Below, in pieces: positions 52,810 to 61,955 of a DNA stretch of 64,000 nt. The notes under the pieces are model-generated. The model was not told the origin of the DNA. It saw nothing but the letters and a program-made list of their open reading frames with translations, and searched no databases. Location: the NCBI GenBank assembly GCA_965233535.1, contig OZ247489.1:310001-374000 (forward strand), given 5' to 3'. The translations under genes and the position numbers were made by a program. Origin of the DNA: Cytomitobacter sp965233535 (GTDB taxonomy: Bacteria; Pseudomonadota; Alphaproteobacteria; CAJXXZ01; 1604HC). Every line of letters begins with the position of its first letter. Position 1 is the first letter of the stretch.

Positions 52810-54198
52810 ATGAATTTTAAGAATTTTTTGTGTTTTCTGCTGATCTCTTCAATACGATCTGCTGCGACAAAAATCAATACAACAAAAGTAGAAAATACAA
52901 GTAAACCAATTGAAAAAGTAATAACTCAAAAATCAGAGCCTTTATTAAAAACTGATATGGTTATTCATATGATTGCACAGTCTAATTATTACCCAACTGA
53001 TTATAATCATGCAAAAAATGACCCATTGAAAAAGAAAGTTTTAAGAGCACTAATTAAGAAGAATAGTTTTTCAGCTTTACCTATTCAAGGGCATATTGTA
53101 ACTGATTTTATAAATGTAATGGGGAAGAAAAAGATATATTTCATGAATCAGGGAGAAAAAATTGAACTTGATATTTTGGGATATGATAAATTAACATCGC
53201 TTGCAGTTCTGAAGCCTGTTAAATCTGTAGGTAATGTTAATATGAAATCTTATAAATTTGCATCTCGTAAAGCAATTTTAGGAGAGTATGTAAAAATTAT
53301 TAGCTTTGACCGCTTTTTTTCATCTCTTGTTTCAAAAGTTTATAAAACAAAAGATGCTATGATGTTAGATAGATCATTACCTAAAGATTCTTACGGTGCT
53401 GCAGTTGTTAGCCCTAAAGGTGATTTACTTGGTATGGTAAGAGCAAGAAAACTGATTCTTGCTGATCAAACTGTCCATGATAGCATTATTAGCATTAATA
53501 CATTAAATAATGTAGTGAACCAAATTGTGAAGTATGGCAGAGTAATACGTGGATTTACTGGTTTAGTGTTAGATGGAAAAACTATTATGTCTAGCATGCA
53601 AGGAAGCTCTGCTTCTGCTGTTGGTCTTAAAGAAGGTATGTCTATTATAAAAATTAATAATCAAACCAATGTCAATAATTTTCAAGCAGAACTTAACAAA
53701 TCTAAACCTGGTGATATGATGAACATTACTGCAGAAGCTATAAACTCAGAAGGACAAAAAGTATCTAGAGAAGTTGCATTTTATGTTGGTGAAAAGCTAT
53801 CTATATTAGAAAGTATTACAGGGCATAATGTTAATGTTGACACTCATGTTTTTTCTGATGCAAACAGGAAAAATTCTATTTATATTCAAGATATTTATGA
53901 TCTGCCATCTGAGGTGCAAGAAATTATTGTGAACAAAACAGCTCATTTACCGTCTAAATTTCAATCTTATAAAACTAATGCTACTTCTGGTCTATTTGTT
54001 TTAAATGTAGATAAAGGTAATGTATTGTTTAAAAAAGGAGATATTATCAAATCAGTGAATAATCATCCAGCAAGTTTAGATGTCATTTACTCCAACTTCG
54101 CTATGTTAAAAAGTAATGTGAGCAAAAGCATAATTCTTACTGTTATTAGGAATAGTAATGTTGTTAAAGTTGAAATTGAGAAAAAGCACATATCATAA
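52810..54198 (+). CDS. DegP/HtrA-like periplasmic pseudoprotease with PDZ domains
   Basis: A 462-aa exported HtrA homologue. From the chosen start the signal peptide is MNFKNFLCFLLISSIRSAA. The protease-like domain shows GHIVTDFINVMGKKKIYFMN and ILGYDKLTSLAVLKP, which align with GHIVTNNHVV and GxDxxTDLAVLKI of DegP. The His is replaced (TDFIN), the Asp is Ser, and the Ser motif GNSGG reads DSYGAAVV. Two PDZ-like domains follow (about 250-340, GFTGLVLDGK and SAVGLKEGMSIIKIN; about 370-460, FKKGDIIKSVNNHPA). The catalytic triad is therefore lost, and a chaperone or scaffold role is more likely than proteolysis. The ATG at 52795 is rejected because its codons are promoter sequence. Confidence 0.85.
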   Translation: MNFKNFLCFLLISSIRSAATKINTTKVENTSKPIEKVITQKSEPLLKTDMVIHMIAQSNYYPTDYNHAKNDPLKKKVLRALIKKNSFSALPIQGHIVTDFINVMGKKKIYFMNQGEKIELDILGYDKLTSLAVLKPVKSVGNVNMKSYKFASRKAILGEYVKIISFDRFFSSLVSKVYKTKDAMMLDRSLPKDSYGAAVVSPKGDLLGMVRARKLILADQTVHDSIISINTLNNVVNQIVKYGRVIRGFTGLVLDGKTIMSSMQGSSASAVGLKEGMSIIKINNQTNVNNFQAELNKSKPGDMMNITAEAINSEGQKVSREVAFYVGEKLSILESITGHNVNVDTHVFSDANRKNSIYIQDIYDLPSEVQEIIVNKTAHLPSKFQSYKTNATSGLFVLNVDKGNVLFKKGDIIKSVNNHPASLDVIYSNFAMLKSNVSKSIILTVIRNSNVVKVEIEKKHIS

Positions 54199-54296
54199 TA
54201 AATTCAATCTAAATTATGATGAAAAAGGTAGATAAATAGTTTACGAAAATTTCTTGCGAGAGCTCTATTAATAAGCTGATCATTAAAATTGTATTT

Positions 54297-55040
54297 CTAT
54301 AATAATTTGTTAGCAATTTCTATATAAGCTTCAACTGGAATGTTATTTGGTCTCATACTCATATTGCAATTATGTTTTTCTAATATTGCTTGTGCTTGAG
54401 GAATGTTTTTTAAATTATTTTGCACCGTTTTCCTTGGGTTAGCAAAAGCTTGCAATAATACTTTATTTAAACTGTCTAAGCTTTGTAAATTATGCTCTTT
54501 AAAACTAATTTTAATTACCTCTGAATTTACTTTTGGAGCTGGAAAAAAGCATCCTGGAGGAACGTTAAGAATTTTCTTTACTGTAGCAACGCTTTGTATA
54601 AAACATGATATTCTACCATGATTTCTATCATTGCACTTTGCTGATATTTTATCTGCAACTTCTTTTTGTATTAAAAAAATTCCATGTTTGAATTTTGAGA
54701 TATATTTAATGAATTTTGTTATAATTAATGCTGAAATATTATAAGGCAAATTTCCTACAAATACATAATCAGGTAATTTTGCAAAATCTACATTTAAAAT
54801 GTCTTCGTGTATTATTTTGACTTTTTCCAGAGAATTCAAAGTTTCTAAAAATCTCTCATCCTTCTCTATTGCAATAACATTTTCTGCATTAGAGACTAGA
54901 AGTTGCTTTGTAAGTTGTCCAGTTCCTGGTCCAACTTCTATTATGTTTTTGGATAATTGTACGCAAGAATCTGCAATATGGGTTAATTTATACTTATCTA
55001 TTAAATAATGCTGACCAAGACTTTTATTTGGAGATATCAT
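54297..55040 (-). CDS. rsmA: 16S rRNA dimethyladenosine transferase RsmA
   Basis: Dimethylates two adjacent adenines near the 3' end of 16S rRNA (ksgA product), late in 30S assembly; 247 aa. PNKSLGQHYLID, IIEVGPGTGQLTKQLL (SAM loop), IAIEKDERF, IIHEDILNVDF and the catalytic VGNLPYNIS are conserved, and the C-terminal AFANPRKTVQNNLK is typical. It overlaps the upstream secreted-protein gene by 17 bp, so the two are probably co-transcribed. Era, which binds the same rRNA region, is encoded at 28662. Confidence 0.96.
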   Translation of the reverse strand: MISPNKSLGQHYLIDKYKLTHIADSCVQLSKNIIEVGPGTGQLTKQLLVSNAENVIAIEKDERFLETLNSLEKVKIIHEDILNVDFAKLPDYVFVGNLPYNISALIITKFIKYISKFKHGIFLIQKEVADKISAKCNDRNHGRISCFIQSVATVKKILNVPPGCFFPAPKVNSEVIKISFKEHNLQSLDSLNKVLLQAFANPRKTVQNNLKNIPQAQAILEKHNCNMSMRPNNIPVEAYIEIANKLL

Positions 55041-55797
55041 GTTGTGTTTCTACATTGATACATGATTTGTATAATCTGATTTGATTTTTCACAAACTCAT
55101 CTTTGAATTTTTGAACATTTAATTCTTCATAGTTTTGTTCATCAATAATGACACTACTTAATACTCTGAAAAATGTATACTTTCCATCTTCAAATACTAT
55201 GTCACTAAAGTTTCCTTTAATAGTACGTTTGATTGCATTAAGATGTTTTATGCTAAATTGGAAATTCATAATAAAATCTTTATACTCTGTGAATTTTGTA
55301 GCATTTTGAGCTATTGATTTATAATCAGACTCAGGCGCTGATTCTAATTGACTCTTCATTTCTTCAGCTTGTGTTAATGTTGTATTTGAAATTTTCCAAA
55401 CTTTGAAACCTATTACAATATCATTTTTTGCTTTTTCCAAATGTTCTTTGTTTGTGTAATCTGAATCATAATTTAAAGAATTATATATTTGTTGTAATAA
55501 AGTTAAATAAGTTGCAAAATCCTTTGCTTCTTGAGAATTAGGATTAGGTAATTTTTTTAATATATGCTGAAACAGCTCTTTATGTAATTCAATTTTTTTA
55601 TCTTTGAATAGAAATTTTAAAGTTTCTAAATCTATAATATAATCTCTAATACTTTTGCACTTTGTGTGATCTTTAACTTCAGGTGAATTCAAGAACAGCT
55701 CAATGTTTATAAGTTGTTTTTTTGTAAAAATTCTATTACCAACTTTGAGGCTGTGTGCATTAATTATATTGCATAGCAGTAAAATCCATTTAATCAT
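55024..55797 (-). CDS. Secreted hypothetical protein upstream of rsmA
   Basis: No family recognised; 257 aa from the start chosen here. MIKWILLLCNIINAHS is a clean signal peptide; the mature part is Lys/Leu/Asn-rich, mostly helical, with two Cys near the ends. The frame is open from 55854, but a perfect TATAAT (55805-55810) lies inside that extension, 7 nt before the ATG at 55797, and the longer version would bury the signal peptide. Overlap with rsmA by 17 bp puts a secreted protein and an rRNA methylase on one transcript, which seems to reflect compaction rather than shared function. Confidence 0.7.
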   Translation of the reverse strand: MIKWILLLCNIINAHSLKVGNRIFTKKQLINIELFLNSPEVKDHTKCKSIRDYIIDLETLKFLFKDKKIELHKELFQHILKKLPNPNSQEAKDFATYLTLLQQIYNSLNYDSDYTNKEHLEKAKNDIVIGFKVWKISNTTLTQAEEMKSQLESAPESDYKSIAQNATKFTEYKDFIMNFQFSIKHLNAIKRTIKGNFSDIVFEDGKYTFFRVLSSVIIDEQNYEELNVQKFKDEFVKNQIRLYKSCINVETQHDISK

Positions 55798-55804
55798 TTT
55801 ATTT

Positions 55805-55810
55805 ATTATA
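55805..55810 (-). promoter_or_regulatory. -10 element of the secreted protein-rsmA unit, leaderless geometry
   Basis: TATAAT, 7 nt before the ATG at 55797, with TTGAAA 16 nt upstream. It decides the start of the secreted protein. Confidence 0.6.
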
Positions 55811-55847
55811 TCCTTATTAACGATTTTTTCAAATATGATCGTGCTTA

Positions 55848-55876
55848 TAGACATTTGTTGTATTGTAATTTATAAT
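55848..55876 (+). promoter_or_regulatory. Promoter of rho
   Basis: TAGACA (55848-55853), a 17-nt spacer and TATAAT (55871-55876). The ATG is 29 nt further on and AGGAG (55889-55893) is the ribosome binding site. Rho thus has a true leader, unlike many neighbours. Confidence 0.65.
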
Positions 55877-55905
55877 CCTGGCATTACTAGGAGACCCCTT
55901 CAATT

Positions 55906-57312
55906 ATGACAATTTCAGAAGACGAAAACTTATCTAATAGCGCTAATGGTGTTTTAGAAGAGAAAAAATTACCAAATAAAGCTCATAAAAATCATAAAAA
56001 AGACAAAATTGAAAAAGAAAAACTTGAAAGAGAAGATTTAGAAGAAGAAAAAGAGCCAGCTGGCATAATTGATTTATGTGAATTAAGGGGCAAAAAAAGC
56101 AAAGCATTAGTCAAAATAGCAGAGTCTCTTAATTTGAATTTAAATAATATCAACAATAGTGATTTACTTTTAGAGATTGTAAGGGAATACTCTAATCAAA
56201 CATATGTAATTAAAGCTGCTGGAACTTTAGAAGTTATGAATGAAGGTTATGGATTTATCAGATTTGCTGCTGAAGATTATACTATTTCCAATGATGATGT
56301 CCATGTTCACCAAAAATTCATTAGTAAGTTTAACTTAAAACCGGGAGACTCTCTTGAATTTCATATCAAAGTTCCTGAAAGTAATGGGAAAAATTACTCA
56401 TTGAAAAAACTTATTTCTATTAATGAAAAACCTGCAAAAAGAATTTTAGGTAGATGTGCATTTGAAAAATTAACAGCACTATATCCAGATAAAAAAATCA
56501 CATTGGAAACAAGTCGTGATAATTTAAGTTTGAGAACTTTAGATATTGTGACTCCTATTGGGTTTGGGCAAAGAGCTTTGATTGTGGCTCCACCTAGAAC
56601 TGGTAAAACAAGTTTGTTGCAAAATATTGCTAATGCTATACATCAAAATCATGCAGATGTGAAATTAATGGTTCTATTAGTTGGAGAAAGACCTGAGGAA
56701 GTTACAGATATGCAAAGGTCTGTTCATGGAGAAGTGATTAGCTCTACATTTGACGAACCAGCAGCTAGGCATGTAAAAGTTGCCGAAATTGTGATTGAAA
56801 AAGCAAAAAGAATGGTTGAAAATGGACAAAATGTTGTGATTCTTATGGACTCCATTACTCGTTTAGCACGTGCTTATAATAATGTCATCCCATCTTCAGG
56901 TAAAGTTTTAACTGGTGGTGTAGATGCTCATGCTTTGCAATATCCTAAAAAGTTTTTTGGTGCTGCTAGAAACATAGAAGAAGGCGGTTCTTTAACTATT
57001 ATTGGAACTGCATTAGTTGATACAGGTTCAAAAATGGATGAAGTGATTTTTGAAGAATTTAAAGGAACTGGTAATGCTGACATTATTTTGGACAGAAGAG
57101 CTGCAGATAAAAGAATGTTCCCTGCTTTAGATATTATTAAATCTGGGACTAGAAAAGAAGAATTGTTGAGAAGTAAAGAAGAGTTGTCAAAAGTTTGGTT
57201 AATTAGAAGAATTACTGCTGATATGAATACTTCAGATGCTTTAGAATTTCTTTTGGAAAAATTACATGATACTAAAGATAATGAACATTTTTTTAGAATG
57301 ATGAATAATTAG
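55906..57312 (+). CDS. rho: Transcription termination factor Rho
   Basis: Hexameric RNA-dependent ATPase that ends transcription; 468 aa. A charged Lys/Glu-rich N-terminal extension (about 1-45) precedes the Rho N-terminal domain and the cold-shock-like RNA-binding domain (GTLEVMNEGYGFIRF). Walker A is APPRTGKTSLL (about 228), the Q-loop region reads GVDAHALQYPKKFFGAARN, and FKGTGNADIILDRRAADKRMFPALDI is the R-loop segment. All key motifs are present. Rho-independent terminators are hard to find in this window, so Rho may carry much of the termination. rnhB follows within 10 bp. Confidence 0.97.
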   Translation: MTISEDENLSNSANGVLEEKKLPNKAHKNHKKDKIEKEKLEREDLEEEKEPAGIIDLCELRGKKSKALVKIAESLNLNLNNINNSDLLLEIVREYSNQTYVIKAAGTLEVMNEGYGFIRFAAEDYTISNDDVHVHQKFISKFNLKPGDSLEFHIKVPESNGKNYSLKKLISINEKPAKRILGRCAFEKLTALYPDKKITLETSRDNLSLRTLDIVTPIGFGQRALIVAPPRTGKTSLLQNIANAIHQNHADVKLMVLLVGERPEEVTDMQRSVHGEVISSTFDEPAARHVKVAEIVIEKAKRMVENGQNVVILMDSITRLARAYNNVIPSSGKVLTGGVDAHALQYPKKFFGAARNIEEGGSLTIIGTALVDTGSKMDEVIFEEFKGTGNADIILDRRAADKRMFPALDIIKSGTRKEELLRSKEELSKVWLIRRITADMNTSDALEFLLEKLHDTKDNEHFFRMMNN

Positions 57313-57320
57313 GTTAAGAA

Positions 57321-57878
57321 ATTTCCAAATATTTATATATAGATGAAGTTGGGTATGGTTCTTGGGCTGGTCCAGTTGTTGTTTGTAGTATTTTATCTGA
57401 CAAAATAGAAAATCAGCCTGTTAAAGATTCTAAATCTCTTACAAAAAATATGCGTAAAAAGCTTTTTTATGAAATTATATCAAAATATAAATTTTCACTT
57501 ACTTGGTCTCATTCTTGGGAAATAGATTCATTAGGGTTACGTGTTGCAACTGATAAAGCGATTTTACAATCTTGTTCTATGTTTGAAGGTGTAGAGAAAG
57601 TTATTTTAGATGGAAGGTATATTCCAAAAAGTGAGCATAATATTACATCATTAATTAAGGGGGATCAGAATAATTTGATGATTTCTTATGCATCAATTAT
57701 AGCAAAAGAAATGAGAGACAATTATATGCATAATTTGGATAAATTACACCAAAAATATGCTTGGAATTCTAATGTAGGTTATGGAACAAAAATTCATAGA
57801 GAAGCAATAGAAATATATGGGATTACAAAATTTCATAGAAAAAGCTATAAACCACTTCAAATGTTTAACATAGTTTGA
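57321..57878 (+). CDS. rnhB: Ribonuclease HII (non-standard start codon)
   Basis: Degrades RNA in RNA-DNA hybrids and removes misincorporated ribonucleotides. The active-site run DEVGYGSWAGPVV begins at 57342, followed by KDSKSLT, LDGRYIP and SYASIIAKEMRDNYM, so all four acidic residues are present. The first ATG (57450) would delete the catalytic start, so the gene must begin upstream. Between the in-frame stop at 57315-57317 and DEVG there is no ATG, GTG or TTG; ATT at 57321 (185 aa, reading MSKYLYIDEVG) is the best candidate, with AGG 7 nt upstream. Alternatives are frameshifting from rho or a recent start-codon loss. Confidence 0.82.
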   Translation: MSKYLYIDEVGYGSWAGPVVVCSILSDKIENQPVKDSKSLTKNMRKKLFYEIISKYKFSLTWSHSWEIDSLGLRVATDKAILQSCSMFEGVEKVILDGRYIPKSEHNITSLIKGDQNNLMISYASIIAKEMRDNYMHNLDKLHQKYAWNSNVGYGTKIHREAIEIYGITKFHRKSYKPLQMFNIV

Positions 57879-57952
57879 TATAAATCTATCTACCCTATTC
57901 TTATCAATGCTATGGCTTTATTGTTCAGCTACACATTTCATAATAACTAATA

Positions 57953-57958
57953 TATAAT
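57953..57958 (+). promoter_or_regulatory. -10 element of the porin-like gene, leaderless geometry
   Basis: Perfect TATAAT, 6 nt before the ATG; no ribosome binding site. Confidence 0.6.
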
Positions 57959-57964
57959 GCAGTC

Positions 57965-59314
57965 ATGTTAATATATTTACTTTTATTGGCTGGTAGCCTC
58001 AAAGCAGGTAATCAAGCATCTGATGATAACTATGATTATGAATATAAAGGAAAAGCTCCATTTAATTTTACTGGAAGTGTAGAAGTTTTGTCTAATCATG
58101 TTTTCCAAGATCAAGAAAAAACTGCTTGGAAACAGGAAAAAATTGACAAAGATGACCCTGATTCAAAAATGAAATGGAATTCTAAAAACAAAAAAGAAGA
58201 TTATAATTATGCTAATTTAAGTTTTGCTAGCGCCAAGTTAGGTGTGACTTTACAAAAACTGCATAACAACTCAAAAGCTGGTGTGACATTTGCTATTAAA
58301 GCTAATCCAGGAAATTTTGAAGTGGATCAAGCAAGCTTATTTGTTAAAAATTATTTCCCAAATACAAAAGTGAAATCATCTTTAAGAATTGGGTATGTGC
58401 ATGGAGCTGATAAAAAATTAGCAACTACAAGTACTTCTACTATTTTTAAAACAAACAGTTTATACTGCATGCCTGATTATTTATCTGCGCCAGGTGTTGC
58501 AAATTCAAATTCACTAGATACAAATAGCGGAAAAGCAATGAAAGTTGTTTTGAAAGCGAAAAAAATATTTTCTAAAAATACCAACCTTATGTCTGCTATA
58601 AGTTATTGTCCTAAAGCTCCTAATAAAGGTTCGAAACCTGAAAAAGTAGATGCATTAAATAGTGCTAAAAATCATATTGGCTTAGGTTTGAAATTTTACT
58701 CACAATCTAATGACTGGAAGTATCAAACATCAATAACTGCCGCATCTGCAAGTAGGTTTAAGTTTGATAAAGCAGAATTGAATCATGTTTATGGTTTAAG
58801 TCTTGGGAAAGCTATAATGTACAAAACTTTTGGCTTTGCTATGAATTTTGCTATGAATTTCAATTCTAAAGTTGCAAAATATGAAGATAGCTTTCTTAAT
58901 GATGACAATGGTATGAAATTTGTTGAAAGTAATTTTACAAATACAAGAAAAGGTAAAGGAAATGGTGGATACATTATAAGCCCTACTCTATCCTTTGTAG
59001 CAAATTCTTTATTAAAGACTGAATTTTATGTTTCTTACTTATATGGAAATAGGAAAACTGAATGGCAAAAAAATGATAAGCAAATCCATGCTAAATCTCA
59101 AATAGTGTCATTTGGAGCAGCTACACCTATACAAAATATAGTGCTTGGAACTAAAATCGAAGTGATGAAGTTTGATAATGAAGCTCATCAAGATGAGAAA
59201 TTAATTGATGCAACTTTAAGTGGTAGCAAAGAATTTACTACTGTGGACAAATCAGATAAGTGGATCAAAGCAATTTCTGTGTTTGTAAAAGTTAAAGCTT
59301 CGCATAACGCTTAA
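57965..59314 (+). CDS. Porin-like outer-membrane beta-barrel protein
   Basis: A 449-aa exported protein. MLIYLLLLAGSLKAG is a signal peptide. The mature part alternates short hydrophobic and polar residues in about a dozen or more strands (FNFTGSVEVLSNHV, AGVTFAIKANPG, SLRIGYVHG, GLGLKFYSQSN, FGFAMNFAMNFNSKV, LKTEFYVSYLYGN), as in trimeric porins of other alphaproteobacteria. The final residue is Ala, not the usual aromatic, but VFVKVKA looks like a last strand. It is probably a general diffusion porin or major surface protein. The exact family is not identified. Confidence 0.7.
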   Translation: MLIYLLLLAGSLKAGNQASDDNYDYEYKGKAPFNFTGSVEVLSNHVFQDQEKTAWKQEKIDKDDPDSKMKWNSKNKKEDYNYANLSFASAKLGVTLQKLHNNSKAGVTFAIKANPGNFEVDQASLFVKNYFPNTKVKSSLRIGYVHGADKKLATTSTSTIFKTNSLYCMPDYLSAPGVANSNSLDTNSGKAMKVVLKAKKIFSKNTNLMSAISYCPKAPNKGSKPEKVDALNSAKNHIGLGLKFYSQSNDWKYQTSITAASASRFKFDKAELNHVYGLSLGKAIMYKTFGFAMNFAMNFNSKVAKYEDSFLNDDNGMKFVESNFTNTRKGKGNGGYIISPTLSFVANSLLKTEFYVSYLYGNRKTEWQKNDKQIHAKSQIVSFGAATPIQNIVLGTKIEVMKFDNEAHQDEKLIDATLSGSKEFTTVDKSDKWIKAISVFVKVKASHNA

Positions 59315-59448
59315 TAACAAATAATCTTTATTTTCTAGGTCTGTTTTACGATTTGTTAAAAACACTTAATATTATACATAATTTTATATTCATGAATTTT
59401 TATTGAAATTTAGCTTTATTATTTATTAAATTTTTTTCAAACAAATGA

Positions 59449-59454
59449 TATGTT
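59449..59454 (+). promoter_or_regulatory. -10 element of the secreted gene at 59460, leaderless geometry
   Basis: TATGTT, 5 nt before the ATG at 59460. An in-frame ATG at 59445 precedes and overlaps the element, giving a false MICYI extension. Confidence 0.5.
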
Positions 59455-59459
59455 ACATT

Positions 59460-60470
59460 ATGGCTTTATTTAAATATATTCAAATAATACTTTTATTGCA
59501 TTTTGGTTCTATAAATTCTGTTAGAATTCCATTGCCATATATTAAGTCTGACATAGAAAACAAGCAGTCATTTAAAGATTTATCTGATTTTCCAAATTAT
59601 TTGAAATCTATATATTTAAGTATTGATCCTAGTGGATTTAATAATATGCATTTTGATGCACTTTTCACCGAATTTTATCAACATTTGAAGGCGGTGTCGT
59701 ATGGAAAATTGACTGTTGAAGATTTTGAATGCTCTAATAAATTGAAGCAAGATTATATCTATAGTTTGAACCAAAATTATTTAAAAGGGTTGATTAAAAA
59801 ATTAGTGATTTCTATGAATCATATTGCACGATTAGCTGAAGATGAAGAAGATTATCATATAATTTCAGATGCAATTCATTATGCAGAGAAAGATTTATAT
59901 GATTTTAATAAGCAAATGTGCTTTTTAAGTAGTGATTTTATGAAAAAATTTGTTATTCCGCATTTACCTAGTAATCAAAACAATATTTCCATAACAACAA
60001 ATGCATTAATAAGTGATTTTAATAATATATATAGCAATATATTGAAATTACACTTTGCGAATTGTTATTCTTTATCCTTTTTTCATAAGATTGATATCAA
60101 ATATATGAAGCGAGCTTTTAAGCAACTAAATAGCATGTCATGTTCTGAATTTTATGATGATATTATTGTGAAACGAGATCAATGTGACAAAGGAATTGAA
60201 AAATGCTTTGTTTCTTATATGAAGCTTAGATCAGATCTTATGTCAAACGGATTTAATATTTTACAATATTTTGGCAAAGTTGATATTTATAACCATGCTA
60301 TGTATAATATTTGCTTTTATGATTATATATATTTTCTTAATTATGAAGAAATGTTTAACAACACTTTAAGTGAAGAGTATTTTAAGAGCTTGAAATATAT
60401 TTTTATGTTGTTTTTAGAAAAATATATTAAATTATATAATTATAACCTTTGTTTAAAACATCTAGCATGA
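59460..60470 (+). CDS. Secreted hypothetical protein
   Basis: No family recognised; 336 aa from the start used here. MALFKYIQIILLLHFGSINS is a signal peptide. The mature part is helical, rich in Tyr, Asn, Ile and Lys, with about eight scattered Cys. The upstream in-frame ATG at 59445 overlaps a -10 box and is rejected. The 3' end overlaps the convergent murC by 9 bp. Confidence 0.65.
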   Translation: MALFKYIQIILLLHFGSINSVRIPLPYIKSDIENKQSFKDLSDFPNYLKSIYLSIDPSGFNNMHFDALFTEFYQHLKAVSYGKLTVEDFECSNKLKQDYIYSLNQNYLKGLIKKLVISMNHIARLAEDEEDYHIISDAIHYAEKDLYDFNKQMCFLSSDFMKKFVIPHLPSNQNNISITTNALISDFNNIYSNILKLHFANCYSLSFFHKIDIKYMKRAFKQLNSMSCSEFYDDIIVKRDQCDKGIEKCFVSYMKLRSDLMSNGFNILQYFGKVDIYNHAMYNICFYDYIYFLNYEEMFNNTLSEEYFKSLKYIFMLFLEKYIKLYNYNLCLKHLA

Positions 60471-61841
60471 TTTTATAACATCATAAAAAAGTGGACATAT
60501 TGCACCAGCTCCAATAAACATAACTGCATCACCCTTTTTAGCAACTTTATTAATGAATTCATGAGTTTGATGTGCCGAGTTTACTAATGTTAAATCAGAT
60601 TTTTCTTTTATCCTTTGATGGAATTTATTTTCTAAAATATGGTCAATTTCTTCTCCTGCTTTGAAAGTTGGAAGTAATGCAATATTTTGAACTTTAGAAA
60701 TAGAATTTACAAATTCCTGCATATGATTACGTAATCTGCTATATTTATGAACTTCCAAAACAATATGTATATTAGCATGATTTTGCATCATAATTGCATC
60801 AAGTGCTAATTTCACAGCATGCGGATGATGTGCATAATCAAGTATGCAATCAATCCCATTATAAATATGCTTTTCCATTCTTTTTTTCATGCCTTTAAAT
60901 GTTAATAAGCTTTCACGTAAATCTAATTCATAAATATTATATTGTGCAGTTGCTAGAATAGCTGCTAATGCATTTTCTATGTTATATATACCAGGCATGT
61001 TTAGGTGAATGTTTTTATAGTTGTACATTCCACATAAATCAAATTGCATTCCATTTTGAGTTGCTTTAATATTCATTGCGTATAAATCTGCTTTTTGATC
61101 AATCGCATATGTTACAATATCATTTTTTTGTAGTAATTCTTTTACAGATAAATGTGCGATGCATTTTTCTGATTTTTCACTAAAATTCTTAAAAGCATTA
61201 ATTAAACTTGTCTGATTTTTATAATAATCCATATGGTCTTTATCAATATTTGTAATGACATTAGTCTTTCCTGTTAATTTTTGCATAGACCCATCAGATT
61301 CATCAGACTCAACTACAGAAATTTCTCCAGCATACTTAGATGATAAATTAAAATTTTGAATTATATCCCCTAAAAGGAAAGAAGGATTTAATTTTGCAGT
61401 ATGTAATATCCATGTAGTTAGTCCAGATGTTGTGGTTTTTCCATGTGTTCCAGAAATTGCTATTGATTCTGAGGTTAAGAGATATTTAACAAATGAAGCT
61501 CGGTGGAATACAGGCTTATTATTTTGAAGCGCCCAAATATATTGAGGATGGTCTTTTTTGATTACTGAAGTCACAACCAAGCAATCAGCATCTGGATCAC
61601 CTTTGATCATCCACTCTTCATGCTTATAGTCGTCAGTTCCACTTATCGTATAATTTTGTGCATCAAGCCATACTTTTAGTGATTTCATTCCACAACCACC
61701 TGCTCCAAGTAGATGTATTTTTTGCATATTTGTTGTTGGTTGTATGTTAGATTTCCATAAATTTTTCAATGTACTTTCACTATCTTCTTTGAGGAAGTTA
61801 TATGTATTATTTTCATTAATCAAAGTATTAGATTTGTTCAT
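60462..61841 (-). CDS. murC: UDP-N-acetylmuramate--L-alanine ligase MurC
   Basis: First Mur ligase of peptidoglycan precursor synthesis, adding L-Ala to UDP-MurNAc; 459 aa. IHLLGAGGCGMKSL is the UDP-binding loop, ISGTHGKTTTSGL the ATP P-loop, and VVESDESDGSM plus ITNIDKDHMDYY the central domain motifs. DYAHHPHAV and the C-terminal FIGAGAI are typical. The UDP-binding motif starts at residue 40, later than usual; an internal ATG at 61727 would give a standard MurC of 421 aa. I keep the longer form but the start is uncertain. Mpl-type ligases share the fold, but the acting class here looks like MurC. Confidence 0.88.
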   Translation of the reverse strand: MNKSNTLINENNTYNFLKEDSESTLKNLWKSNIQPTTNMQKIHLLGAGGCGMKSLKVWLDAQNYTISGTDDYKHEEWMIKGDPDADCLVVTSVIKKDHPQYIWALQNNKPVFHRASFVKYLLTSESIAISGTHGKTTTSGLTTWILHTAKLNPSFLLGDIIQNFNLSSKYAGEISVVESDESDGSMQKLTGKTNVITNIDKDHMDYYKNQTSLINAFKNFSEKSEKCIAHLSVKELLQKNDIVTYAIDQKADLYAMNIKATQNGMQFDLCGMYNYKNIHLNMPGIYNIENALAAILATAQYNIYELDLRESLLTFKGMKKRMEKHIYNGIDCILDYAHHPHAVKLALDAIMMQNHANIHIVLEVHKYSRLRNHMQEFVNSISKVQNIALLPTFKAGEEIDHILENKFHQRIKEKSDLTLVNSAHQTHEFINKVAKKGDAVMFIGAGAICPLFYDVIKSC

Positions 61842-61919
61842 AAAGTTTCAGCTAGATTGTACTTTATTTTCTAAAATTATCAAAATTAGTGTGTGTTTGT
61901 ATTCAATTTAAATATGAAT

Positions 61920-61948
61920 TTGCCTCACTGTAGTTAAAAAGCTATAAT
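61920..61948 (+). promoter_or_regulatory. Promoter of the RNase E/G gene, leaderless geometry
   Basis: TTGCCT (61920-61925), a 17-nt spacer, TATAAT (61943-61948), then 7 nt to the ATG. A strong match. Confidence 0.65.
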
Positions 61949-61955
61949 CAGTTTA

